Shown piece by piece: positions 44,182-52,438 of a stretch of DNA of 64,000 nt. Position 1 is the stretch's first letter. Every line of letters begins with the position of its first letter. The DNA is taken from the NCBI GenBank assembly GCA_022641775.1, contig JALCDS010000006.1:16607-80606 (forward strand), given 5' to 3'. A model generated the notes under the pieces. The model searched no databases, was not told the DNA's origin, and was given only the letters and a program-made list of their open reading frames with translations. The position numbers were made by a program, and so were the translations under genes. This DNA is from Clostridiaceae bacterium (GTDB taxonomy: Bacteria; Cyanobacteriota; Vampirovibrionia; Gastranaerophilales; Gastranaerophilaceae).

Positions 44182-45762
44182 TTATAGTACCTTAAATAGT
44201 TTTAACTGTTTCTTTTCAGTATCGTTCAACATTGAAAAATTAATCAATTTTTTTTCGTAACACATGTCTGTAAATGAATTAATTATCCCATATTTTTTGT
44301 AACACGAATTTTCCAATCTTACACCAAAGAATTTTTCGTTATATAGTCCTGGTTCTATTGTAAAACACATATTTTCTTCAATAGGAACTTTCGCAAGTTC
44401 ATTTTTGCTCAAATTTGGCGGATATTCATGAACGCTTATTCCGATACCATGCCCGAGGCCGTGATTGAATTCAAAGCCTTCTATCTTGTTTTGTTCTTCC
44501 AATATTCTTGCGTTATTATCAATTTCATATCCTGTCGTATCTGTTTTCAGACTATAATTAAAACAGTTTAAAAACATTTTTAAAACAGTTGTGTAAACGT
44601 GTTTTTGGAGTTCTGTAGGATTTCCTTTCACGAAAACTCTTGTAATATCTGTAGCAAGTCCGCCATCATAATATGCACCACAGTCTATCAGAACGAGTCC
44701 GCCGTCTTTTAAAATAACATTTTTATCTGTTTTTGAATAGTGTGCTAATGCAGCGTTTTTATCTATTGCAACAATAGATTTGAAGCTTAAACTTTTTGCG
44801 CCAAATTGGTAAAAATATTCTTCCAGTTTGTTATCAATATCATGTTCTGACAAGTTCTCATGTTCATTTATGTATGCGCGAATAGCATACATTGTTCTAT
44901 CAGTCATTTCAAAACAATGCTTGTAATGCTCAAGCTCTTCATCTGTTTTGATAGATTTCATATGCATAACAGGATTTGTTTCAAATATTTTTGCTCGGTC
45001 TTTTATCAGAGAATAATCATGAGCATTAATTGTTGATTTATCAACATAAATATTCCCTTTGAAATTTTTAATATAATTTTCAAAAGATTCCATTTTGTCA
45101 GGGGTAAAAAGTAATGTTTTTTTGTGTGAAATCAAAGCTTTTGCTTTTATTTTTGCAGAATATTGTTTCGCAAAATCTCTAGAATTAAAAATGTATGAAA
45201 CATTTTCTAAATTCGTAATCAAGAGAGCATCATCTTGATTAATGCCTGCTAAAATCTTCTTTAATTTTTCTTCTATTGTTATTCCTGTTAAAGATTTTGG
45301 TATCTTTTTTATCCCTAAATCAGGCTCTCTGTTTAATTTTGTTATTGGATCTTTATCCAAAAGTTTTATGAATACATTTTTGTCTTTCAATTTTGAAGTT
45401 AATTTTTCAAACCTCATCTCGCTTGTTTTGTATGAAAAAATTCCTAATTTTGAATTGGGTTTTATGTATTCACAAAATTCATCAATAAAATTTTGACCTG
45501 TTTGCAATTTTACAACAGTGACAATATCTTTGTTGACTTCTAAATCGGCTTGAATATGGTATCTCCCGTCGACAAATAAATAAATTTTGTCTTTAGTAAC
45601 CAGTGCATCTCCGGTTGAACCAGTAAAATCTGTAAGATAAAAACGCGAATTCTCCTTTAAATCGTTGTATTCTACCAAAAAATCATTGGTAGAGTTTACG
45701 AGTAAATAGTTCAAACCTTGAATTTTTAAAAATTCACGTATTTTATCTACAAATTCTTTCAT
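44182..45762 (-). CDS. M24 family aminopeptidase (Xaa-Pro aminopeptidase type)
   Basis: The 526-residue enzyme removes N-terminal residues, often before proline. Two creatinase-like N-terminal domains (with FTGSTGDALVTKDKIYLFVDGRYHIQA, in two pieces) precede the pita-bread catalytic domain. Dimetal ligands are visible as DCGAYYDGG, TDITR, HGLGHGIG, TIEPGLY and RLENS. The three-domain form matches eukaryotic-type APP1 more than short PepP. It starts where ppiC stops, so ppiC, this gene and the trmH-type gene form one leftward unit. Confidence 0.9.
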   Translation of the reverse strand: MKEFVDKIREFLKIQGLNYLLVNSTNDFLVEYNDLKENSRFYLTDFTGSTGDALVTKDKIYLFVDGRYHIQADLEVNKDIVTVVKLQTGQNFIDEFCEYIKPNSKLGIFSYKTSEMRFEKLTSKLKDKNVFIKLLDKDPITKLNREPDLGIKKIPKSLTGITIEEKLKKILAGINQDDALLITNLENVSYIFNSRDFAKQYSAKIKAKALISHKKTLLFTPDKMESFENYIKNFKGNIYVDKSTINAHDYSLIKDRAKIFETNPVMHMKSIKTDEELEHYKHCFEMTDRTMYAIRAYINEHENLSEHDIDNKLEEYFYQFGAKSLSFKSIVAIDKNAALAHYSKTDKNVILKDGGLVLIDCGAYYDGGLATDITRVFVKGNPTELQKHVYTTVLKMFLNCFNYSLKTDTTGYEIDNNARILEEQNKIEGFEFNHGLGHGIGISVHEYPPNLSKNELAKVPIEENMCFTIEPGLYNEKFFGVRLENSCYKKYGIINSFTDMCYEKKLINFSMLNDTEKKQLKLFKVL

Positions 45763-46044
45763 CTAGTTCTTGTCCGTAAGTTTTATCAAATGCCATCCGA
45801 ATTGCGTTTGAATAGGTTTTGATACTTGACCTTTTTCAAGAGCAAAAGCAGCATCTTCAAATTCTTTAACCATCATACCTTTACCAAAATAGCCTAAATC
45901 TCCGCCTGCAGCTCCTGATGGACAAAGTGAAACATCTTTTGCAATGTCTTCAAAACTTTCTCCGGAATTAATTTTGTTTAGTAATTCATTTGCTTCATTT
46001 TCTGTTTTTACAAGAATATGACTAGCTCTAACTTCTGTTGTCAT
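45763..46044 (-). CDS. Parvulin-type peptidyl-prolyl isomerase
   Basis: The 93-residue protein is a single parvulin domain (PpiC type): RASHILVKTENEANELL, DIAKDVSLCPSGAAGGDLGYFGKGMMVKEFEDAAF (two parts) and VQTQFGWHLIKL-like IQTQFGWHLIKL. It catalyses proline isomerisation. It lacks signal peptide and chaperone domain, so it is cytoplasmic. It heads the unit with the M24 peptidase, a sensible pairing as both deal with proline. Confidence 0.94.
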   Translation of the reverse strand: MTTEVRASHILVKTENEANELLNKINSGESFEDIAKDVSLCPSGAAGGDLGYFGKGMMVKEFEDAAFALEKGQVSKPIQTQFGWHLIKLTDKN

Positions 46045-46090
46045 TCTCTCTCCTTTATCGAATTATACGATATCTCACTATACTTGCCAA

Positions 46091-46119
46091 ATTATAGTAC
46101 ATTTTTCTACTATTTGCAA
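46091..46119 (-). promoter_or_regulatory. Promoter of ppiC unit
   Basis: On the minus strand TTGCAA (46114-46119), 17 bases, TATAAT (46091-46096), about 40 bases before the start codon. Confidence 0.75.
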
Positions 46120-46177
46120 CCAAAAAGAAAGACTTGCTCAAGGAATCCTTTTACAAGCCATGCATATTAAACATAGA

Positions 46178-46308
46178 GTTTGTTAATTATGAAATTGTAC
46201 ATATTATCAATTTAAAAAGTGTAAGTTCATTATATTTTAAAACCAAACCCGCTCTAAGAAAATCTTGTCGCAACCCCGAAAAAAGTGTCTGGATATAACA
46301 AACTTACA
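46178..46308. other. Non-coding gap with two mutually exclusive pairings
   Basis: The gap 46120-46463 has no gene. GTTTGTTA (46178-46185) can pair with TAACAAAC (46296-46303), while TGTAAGTT (46220-46227) can pair with AACTTACA (46301-46308). The right arms overlap, so only one helix can form at a time. AAGA-AAA-TCTT gives a small inner hairpin. No known riboswitch matches. It could be an RNA, or chance in AT-rich sequence. Confidence 0.3.
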
Positions 46309-46463
46309 TTATTATATTAACCGTTTTAATGGGGGATTTCACCATTCAAAAGGATAGATTTTTTTTATAAAACTAGTATTTAATAACTAATTCAAAAGAA
46401 CTAAGGATACTTTTGAGGTAAAAACTTGCAATATTTTTTTTTTTATTATAAATTTAAAAGTAC

Positions 46464-46535
46464 GCGGAGGTAACTCAATGGTAGAGTCCCTGCCTTCCAA
46501 GCAGGTTGTTGCGAGTTCGAGTCTCGTCTTCCGCT
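46464..46535 (+). tRNA. tRNA-Gly (TCC)
   Basis: GCGGAGG pairs with CTTCCGC (one G-U). The D arm is ACTC...GAGT, the anticodon stem CCTGC/GCAGG has loop CTTCCAA (anticodon TCC), and the T arm is GCGAG-TTCGAGT-CTCGT. Discriminator T; CCA not encoded. TTGCAA and TATAAA lie upstream with 15-base spacing. mscS begins 30 bases downstream and may share the transcript. Confidence 0.95.
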
Positions 46536-46565
46536 TTTTTGCTATCAATTTAAAGGTAAAAAAGC

Positions 46566-47417
46566 ATGAATAGTGATATTTTCGTTAATGCAAAGGATTT
46601 CTTAAAACTGTTTCACGGAAAACATTTTGATATTGCGATGGAATTGATTTTGAATATTCTTGTGTGTCTTGTGGTATTCAAACTTATTGATGCATTTACA
46701 AAGAAAATTTTGACAGGATTGTCAAATATTCAAAACAAAGAAGGATTGGTAAAATCTATACCTGTTGTAGCAAGAATTATTAAATTTTTAGTTTTATTCT
46801 TGGTAATTGCCTGTTTTCTGGAAAGTCATGGATATTCAATAACTTCTTTAGTTGCAGGTTTGGGAATTACCGGTATCGCAGTCGGTTTTGCTGCGCAGGA
46901 AACTATTTCTAACATATTTGGCTCTTTTGCAATATTTTATGATAAAGCTTACAAAATCGGAGATTATGTTATCTTAGGAACTGCTGAAGGTGTCGTTGAA
47001 GATATAAATTCGCGTTCTACAATACTTCGTGCTCTTGATCATTCAAGAATTATTGTTCCGAACGGATTGATTGCAAAAAGTGTGATAGAAAATGTTACTG
47101 ATTCTCACAAACGTAGAATTTCTGAGCTTTTTGAAGTTACGTATGAGACTTCGGATGAAAATATTGTAAAAGCAAAAACAATAATTAAAGAAGTGGCACT
47201 TTCTCATAAAGATGTTCACAGAGATTTGAAAGTTTTTGTAGAAAAATTAGATGCAAGTTCAATAAATATCAGGCTTGTAGCCGATGTAAAAACAAACAAT
47301 TATTATAAATATGCAGAAGTTAAAGATGAAATCATTTTAGAAGTTATTAAACGCTTCAGAAGTGAAGGAATTGAATTTGCATATCCTACAAAAACTGTTT
47401 ATATGGCAAACAAATAA
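46566..47417 (+). CDS. mscS: Small-conductance mechanosensitive channel (MscS family)
   Basis: MscS channels release solutes on hypo-osmotic shock. The 283-residue protein has three helices (about 23-42, 65-85, 90-115), the last being the Gly/Ala-rich pore helix SLVAGLGITGIAVGFAAQETISNIFGSF, read here in two parts. The beta domain follows with FYDKAYKIGDYVILGTAEGVVEDINSRSTILR and VPNGLIAKSVIEN. AAAGG precedes the start. Its stop shares a base with rlmH. Confidence 0.93.
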   Translation: MNSDIFVNAKDFLKLFHGKHFDIAMELILNILVCLVVFKLIDAFTKKILTGLSNIQNKEGLVKSIPVVARIIKFLVLFLVIACFLESHGYSITSLVAGLGITGIAVGFAAQETISNIFGSFAIFYDKAYKIGDYVILGTAEGVVEDINSRSTILRALDHSRIIVPNGLIAKSVIENVTDSHKRRISELFEVTYETSDENIVKAKTIIKEVALSHKDVHRDLKVFVEKLDASSINIRLVADVKTNNYYKYAEVKDEIILEVIKRFRSEGIEFAYPTKTVYMANK

Positions 47418-47887
47418 TGAATATAAAAATTATTGCTTTAGGAAAAGTCAAAGAAAAGTATTTGTCATCAGGAATTGATGAATTTTTGAAACGTTTAACT
47501 CCGTATGCAAGTGTTGAAGTCGTTGAACTCCCACAACTAGAGATAAAAGATGAAAATCTTACGACAAAAATTTTGGATGAAGAAGGAGATAAAATTCTTT
47601 CAAAAATTAAAGATACAGATTATGTTATTACTCTTGAAATTGAAGCTAAACAATTGTCTTCTGTTGACTTTGCAAAAAAACTAGATGAAATTGCAAATCA
47701 AGGTATATCAGAAATAGTCTTTGTCATAGGTTCATCTTGCGGGTTATCTAAAAAAGTTTCATTGAGAGCCGATTTTAAACTTAGTATGTCTAAAATGACA
47801 TTTTTGCACAATTTTGCAAGATTAATTTTAATTGAGCAAATATATAGAGCATTTAAAATATTAAAAGGTGAAAAATACCATAAATAA
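47417..47887 (+). CDS. rlmH: 23S rRNA (pseudouridine1915-N3)-methyltransferase RlmH
   Basis: RlmH is a small SPOUT enzyme that methylates pseudouridine 1915 in the assembled ribosome. The 156-residue protein has the expected length and signatures: IIALGKVKEKYL, FVIGSSCGLSKKV, LSMSKMTFLHNFARLILIEQIYRAFKI and the terminal GEKYHK. Gly in the usual IGG is Ser here. Start and mscS stop overlap (TAATGA). Confidence 0.95.
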   Translation: MNIKIIALGKVKEKYLSSGIDEFLKRLTPYASVEVVELPQLEIKDENLTTKILDEEGDKILSKIKDTDYVITLEIEAKQLSSVDFAKKLDEIANQGISEIVFVIGSSCGLSKKVSLRADFKLSMSKMTFLHNFARLILIEQIYRAFKILKGEKYHK

Positions 47888-48673
47888 TTATACAGTTGTT
47901 ACATTTTTAGCAACATCTTTATTGGCAGACTTGATTAAAGCATTGAATACAAACGGATGTATTTTTCCGGTTTTTACATCTTGATTATAAATTATTGTAA
48001 GTGCTTGTTTTGGTGTCAGCGATTCTTTGTAGATGCGCTTTTCAAGAAGTGCAGAATATTTATCTGCAATGCTCAAAATTTGTAAATTTATGTCAGCTTT
48101 AAAATCTTTTTCTATAGCAGGATATCCTGTACCAAGTGCGTTTTGGTGATGATATCTGACCAAATTCAATGTATATGGGTCAATATCTGTAGATTTTAAA
48201 AGTTCGTATCCGATTTGAGAGTGTTTATGCATTATTGTCTGTTCATCATCGGTCAGACGTGCCGGTTTGTTTAAAACTGATTTTGGAATCAGAACCTTGC
48301 CTATGTCATGTAAGTACGCAGCATCTTGTATTGCTTTAGTATTTACACTTGACTTTAATGAGTCCGGTAAGTTATCTATAATGGATGTTGCTGTTCGTTT
48401 GATGTCTGTCGCATGTGTTTGTTCAAGCTCCCTTAATTCTTCCATATTCAATACCATGGGAGCATTCATTTCTTTCATTATTTTAGAAACATTTGGATTC
48501 GCTTTTATCATCTTTTGTATTGCATTTTCAGACGTGTATTTCCCGATAGAATTCAGTTCAATTCTATCAGAAGGCAAGTTGTTGTTAAAACCTGTATTAT
48601 AACGGTTTTTGTCAACACGAATATTGGTATTTATTCCACCTGTAAAAAGTGGACTTGCAATTTTAAACGTCAT
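47888..48673 (-). CDS. HD-GYP-type phosphohydrolase domain protein
   Basis: The 261-residue protein has an HD domain: AAYLHDIGKVLIPKSVLNKP near residue 117, HKHSQIGYELL, RYHHQNALGTGYP near 180 and ADKYSALLEKR. HD-GYP proteins degrade cyclic di-GMP or related dinucleotides. The GYP is intact, but the usual HHE is HHQ. The N-terminus (1-55) is polar, includes SPLFTGGINTN, and has no receiver or sensor domain. It converges on rlmH. Substrate uncertain. Confidence 0.82.
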   Translation of the reverse strand: MTFKIASPLFTGGINTNIRVDKNRYNTGFNNNLPSDRIELNSIGKYTSENAIQKMIKANPNVSKIMKEMNAPMVLNMEELRELEQTHATDIKRTATSIIDNLPDSLKSSVNTKAIQDAAYLHDIGKVLIPKSVLNKPARLTDDEQTIMHKHSQIGYELLKSTDIDPYTLNLVRYHHQNALGTGYPAIEKDFKADINLQILSIADKYSALLEKRIYKESLTPKQALTIIYNQDVKTGKIHPFVFNALIKSANKDVAKNVTTV

Positions 48674-48846
48674 TAACCTACACTATAATTTTCTACTACA
48701 CTACTACTGTTATAAAGTAATTTTTTTAGGCAAAATTGCGGAGAAATTATGTTTTGTGAATTAATGTAAAAATGATTAGGGAAAATTAAAGTTTTTTATG
48801 AAATTTCCGATAACTATGTATGTGTGAAAGATTATTAAGGCAAAAT

Positions 48847-49998
48847 ATGGGTAATGACAAAATAAAAGTACCTCTAAAATTTCAACCACCTAAAAACTTT
48901 TTTAATGAATATAGTATGGATAAATTTAAACCTAAGTTCGATTTTTACTATACTGTAAGAAAAGGCGAGAATCTGAGTACCATAGCTCAACAATGCGGTG
49001 TTACTTTAAAAGCTTTGTGTGACGCAAACGGATTGGATAGCAAAGCTGTGATAAAATCCGGACAAGTTTTAAAGATACATAAATCATGTCATAACGCTAT
49101 TTTGTCTATGAAATCTACGACAAATGGAATTCCTGATTTTTCTGATGTTTCTGATATAAAAATATCAAAACCTTATGCAATGATGCTGAATCAAACTTCA
49201 TATACGGTGCAAAGCGGAGAGACACTTTCTGAAATAGAAGCACGTATGGGTTTGAAGTATGGAGAACTTGCGGCTTACAACAAAAATATAGATCCTGATA
49301 GTATCTCTGAAGGTACAACTTTACAAATTCCGAGAAGGGTAATTGCCGATAATATAAAAAATGTTAAAGATGTTTCTAAGGCAACCGGCATGAGTCCGTC
49401 TTTTGTAAATCAGATAATTAAAATTGAAAAGAAATCAAATAAAGCATATGTTGATCCTAAAGGTAATTTGACTATTGGGGTTGGGCATATGGCTCAAAAT
49501 GACTTTGAAAAAAATTATTATAAAAATAAAAATCTTTCGGACAAGGCTGTTTATACGCTTTTAGCAAAAGATATTATTGTTGCCCAGAATGCAGTAATTA
49601 CTGAAATTGGAGAAAATAATTATAAAGCACTTTCAAATTCTCAGAAAGAATCTTTAACCGATTATGTATTTAACCGAGGTGAAAATATATTCAGAGGCGA
49701 GAAATGTCAGACTATGGTTTCAGCACTTAAAAGTAAACGGTTTGGAGTAGCCGGTACTATGTTTGATTTGGATACATCCGTTCAAAACGATAGTATTTTA
49801 TATGGAATTTCAAAGCGAAGAATGTTTGAAATGTCACACTATTACAATGGCAATATCCCATCAGCTGCTGTAAAATCTGCTCAGCGCCTATATAATATTG
49901 CCTACAATGCCAATGTCAAAGGTGGACACGGTAATCTTGATGACTTGAATGATTATGTAAACCATTTATTTAAAGGCAAAGTAAAAACAAAGAAATAA
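48847..49998 (+). CDS. Two LysM domains fused to a GH24 lysozyme domain
   Basis: From ATG 48847 (AAGG ahead) it has 383 residues. LysM repeats at about 34-79 (YYTVRKGENLSTIAQQCGV) and 117-163 (SYTVQSGETLSEIEARMGL) bind peptidoglycan. A phage-type lysozyme domain follows, with catalytic Glu in IKIEKKSN and the Asp/Thr in YVDPKGNLTIGVGHM. No signal peptide or transmembrane segment is visible, so export must use another route (holin-like, lysis, or secretion). A host-wall or prey-wall role is possible but not shown. Confidence 0.86.
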   Translation: MGNDKIKVPLKFQPPKNFFNEYSMDKFKPKFDFYYTVRKGENLSTIAQQCGVTLKALCDANGLDSKAVIKSGQVLKIHKSCHNAILSMKSTTNGIPDFSDVSDIKISKPYAMMLNQTSYTVQSGETLSEIEARMGLKYGELAAYNKNIDPDSISEGTTLQIPRRVIADNIKNVKDVSKATGMSPSFVNQIIKIEKKSNKAYVDPKGNLTIGVGHMAQNDFEKNYYKNKNLSDKAVYTLLAKDIIVAQNAVITEIGENNYKALSNSQKESLTDYVFNRGENIFRGEKCQTMVSALKSKRFGVAGTMFDLDTSVQNDSILYGISKRRMFEMSHYYNGNIPSAAVKSAQRLYNIAYNANVKGGHGNLDDLNDYVNHLFKGKVKTKK

Positions 49999-50000
49999 AA

Positions 50001-50561
50001 TTATTCTTTATTTAATTTTTCTTTTATTTTATTCCAGATTGCTTTGAATTTTTTTCTGCTTTCACCGGGTTTAGTTTCCTTGATTACGCCAAGAGAAATT
50101 AATAAGCCGAACATCATTATTATTCCCCATAAAGCAATTAATGTTGTACAATCTTCAGGTGCTTTTTCGGCAATCATTTTATATTTTTGATGTTTTTTAT
50201 CATTTGTTACCAAGAATTTTTTAAAATCTTTTGCTGTCCAAATGGCTTCGTCATTATTTTTGAAGGTATAATTCAAAAGATAATTTTTATCACTTTTTGT
50301 TGATAAAATTACGCATGGCTCTTTATATATTCCAAAAAATGTTTTACAGTTGTCGTTTTTTACCGCGGATATTTCTTTCAATTTTAGAGAAGTATCATAA
50401 ACCGGTGTTGATTGAAGCATATTATAAGTTCTTAAAATACATGTTCCGGCAGCCTTTTCGCAATAAAACTGTTTTAGTACAGGCGTATTCAAGACTACAA
50501 AAACAGGTGCTATTACAAACATTATGAAACATAAAACTCTTAAAATAATATTTTTATTCAT
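50001..50561 (-). CDS. Orphan membrane protein, 186 residues
   Basis: Two helices (about 7-27 and 139-159) bracket a soluble, Cys-containing part (YCEKAAGTCILRTYNM, NDNCKTFFGIYKEPC). The tail is very basic (RKKFKAIWNKIKEKLNKE). The four paired Cys suggest periplasmic disulfides. Family not recognised. Confidence 0.68.
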   Translation of the reverse strand: MNKNIILRVLCFIMFVIAPVFVVLNTPVLKQFYCEKAAGTCILRTYNMLQSTPVYDTSLKLKEISAVKNDNCKTFFGIYKEPCVILSTKSDKNYLLNYTFKNNDEAIWTAKDFKKFLVTNDKKHQKYKMIAEKAPEDCTTLIALWGIIMMFGLLISLGVIKETKPGESRKKFKAIWNKIKEKLNKE

Positions 50562-50624
50562 TATAACCTCACATTCAACAAGTTTTATTATCTATGTTTA
50601 GAACCTTTTTGTCAATGGATATGA

Positions 50625-51572
50625 TTAAAAACAGGTTCTAATTTCTCCTACAATGTCATTATGAAGGGTTCTTATTTTGTTGTCATATTTTATATTTGCG
50701 CGATTCAACTTTTTCAAAAATTCAATTACTGTAATTTCACGTGATTTCATATCACAGTCTGAAACTTTTACGATAAACCCGTCTTTATTTTTTGTATCTA
50801 TTGTTACAAACAATCCGCCTGCACCTGTTTTGCATACAATATTACTGCTATTTGCTATTATTTTAGTATCAGTTCTATCTTCTCCACCTATTACATACGG
50901 GTTGTTTAAAAATGCATTTTTAAGTTTTGAATATTTTTCATCTAAAAAAAGATTCAGATAGCCTTTTAATATATTATATAGTGGCATTGAAAATATTGGA
51001 ACTCCGCAACCGTCCTTTGTTATAGGATATTCTTTATCAATTTCGCAAAGCGTGTAAATTTTCTTTTTAATTGCTTGTTGAAGAGGGTGAGTCAATTCAT
51101 TATAAGTTTTAATATCCCAGTTTTTTAATTTACATAGCGCAAGCATCATTGTATGTTTGCCACTGCAATTGTTATGTATTTGAGTCGGTTTTTCACCTGT
51201 TAGAAGCATTTCATTTTGTCTTGTCTTTGATAAAGGGTAATGTATGCCGCATTTAAGATCTGATTCTTGTAACCCTATTTTTGATAATAATCCTTTGATT
51301 AATTCTTCATGAATTTTTTCACCGGCATGAGATGCTGTACAAATAGCAATTTCTTTTTCTGATAAATCATAAGCTTTATCAAGGCCGTAATCTATCATAA
51401 GACTGGCTTGCAAGGGCTTTGCGCAAGAACGCAAAAAGTACGGATAATTATTATCTTGCCCGTATTGTTTTAGGATTTTTTGGGTGTTTGCATAAATTAT
51501 AAATCCAAAATGTTCTTCTTCTACAAGTCCGTCGCGGATATATTCTACAAGTTTTTCAGGTTTATTGTTCAT
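50625..51572 (-). CDS. L-asparaginase II (rhizobial/COG4448 type)
   Basis: The enzyme hydrolyses asparagine to aspartate and ammonia. The 315-residue protein is of the ReAV-like, serine-dependent family with RSCAKPLQA (S-x-x-K), CTASHAGE, NNCSGKHTMMLA, DGCGVPIFSMPL, and KTGAGGLFV. This differs from AnsA/AnsB types, which have TGGT. Length is normal. It begins 11 bases before the end of the MshEN-like gene. Confidence 0.87.
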   Translation of the reverse strand: MNNKPEKLVEYIRDGLVEEEHFGFIIYANTQKILKQYGQDNNYPYFLRSCAKPLQASLMIDYGLDKAYDLSEKEIAICTASHAGEKIHEELIKGLLSKIGLQESDLKCGIHYPLSKTRQNEMLLTGEKPTQIHNNCSGKHTMMLALCKLKNWDIKTYNELTHPLQQAIKKKIYTLCEIDKEYPITKDGCGVPIFSMPLYNILKGYLNLFLDEKYSKLKNAFLNNPYVIGGEDRTDTKIIANSSNIVCKTGAGGLFVTIDTKNKDGFIVKVSDCDMKSREITVIEFLKKLNRANIKYDNKIRTLHNDIVGEIRTCF

Positions 51573-52311
51573 TCCGTTTAACCAAATTTAAAATTTGTCT
51601 TAGTTTTATTTTTAAGTTTGTATTTTCATCTGTTAAAAGTTTTATTTCTTGTTCAAATTTATCTCTTTCGGTTTGTGATACCGTTTCTACCTTTGGTAAA
51701 TTTGAGATATCCAATATAAAGCGTTGTTTTGATTCTTCTTTTAACTGTAAAATTGATTTCAAGTCATTTTCAGAAATCAAATTGAGTTTTCTTAAAATTT
51801 CTCCGAATTTTGGAGTTTCACCCATTTGAATTTTGTGTTTGTATTCAGTGATAGCACTTTCCAAATCCTCAACAGTAATAGTTCCTAGGCGTTTGAAATA
51901 TTCGCCCAGTCTTAATTTGCCTGACATATATGAAGTTATTGTACTTATGCCATTTGCTACAGGTCGTCTCACTAAATCTTGTTCAATACAAAATTCAAAC
52001 AATTTACAAATTTCTTCAATGGTTAAAAATGTATTTAGAGAAATTTCAATTAGTGTATAATTTTCTTTGCAATATCCGAGAAAATTGTAAATATTTGTAT
52101 CGTAGCCACCGCTTCTTGATTCAAGTTCTGTGGTGCCTTTGTATGTTAAAATCGGAACATAACTTGAAAAATTCAAATTGCTATTTTCAATAAAGTTCAA
52201 ACTCCCGCTATTTTGTAAGTCCTTGCGTAAATTAAGGTATATCCGTTGTTTTACCCAAAGCGGAAATCCTGCGATTTTTTCAGTACATGCGTTTAATATA
52301 TTCTTTTTCAA
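51562..52311 (-). CDS. MshEN-like stand-alone protein with C-terminal coiled coil
   Basis: In the middle (about 130-195) two tandem units read LGEYFKRLGTITVEDLESAI and FGEILRKLNLISENDLKSIL, the repeated LGxxLxxxGxIxxxxL pattern of MshEN/GspE N-terminal domains, which bind cyclic di-GMP in some ATPases. There is no ATPase domain. The C-terminus (about 210-249) is a coiled coil. It may be a c-di-GMP effector of surface structures. Its overlap with asparaginase suggests co-translation only. Confidence 0.6.
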   Translation of the reverse strand: MKKNILNACTEKIAGFPLWVKQRIYLNLRKDLQNSGSLNFIENSNLNFSSYVPILTYKGTTELESRSGGYDTNIYNFLGYCKENYTLIEISLNTFLTIEEICKLFEFCIEQDLVRRPVANGISTITSYMSGKLRLGEYFKRLGTITVEDLESAITEYKHKIQMGETPKFGEILRKLNLISENDLKSILQLKEESKQRFILDISNLPKVETVSQTERDKFEQEIKLLTDENTNLKIKLRQILNLVKRNEQ

Positions 52312-52380
52312 AATAACCCTCTGTTTAGTTATACTTTTGATTTTATCATATTTTGCTTTTTTTTCAATACGTAAAGACTA

Positions 52381-52409
52381 TTGATTTATTTAATTTAAAA
52401 TTGTAAAAT
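52381..52409 (+). promoter_or_regulatory. Promoter of the VKOR-fusion gene
   Basis: TTGATT (52381-52386), 17 bases, TAAAAT (52404-52409). The ATG at 52439 follows GGGAG. Confidence 0.55.
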
Positions 52410-52438
52410 AAACTCATAGTAAAAGGGAGAATTTATAT

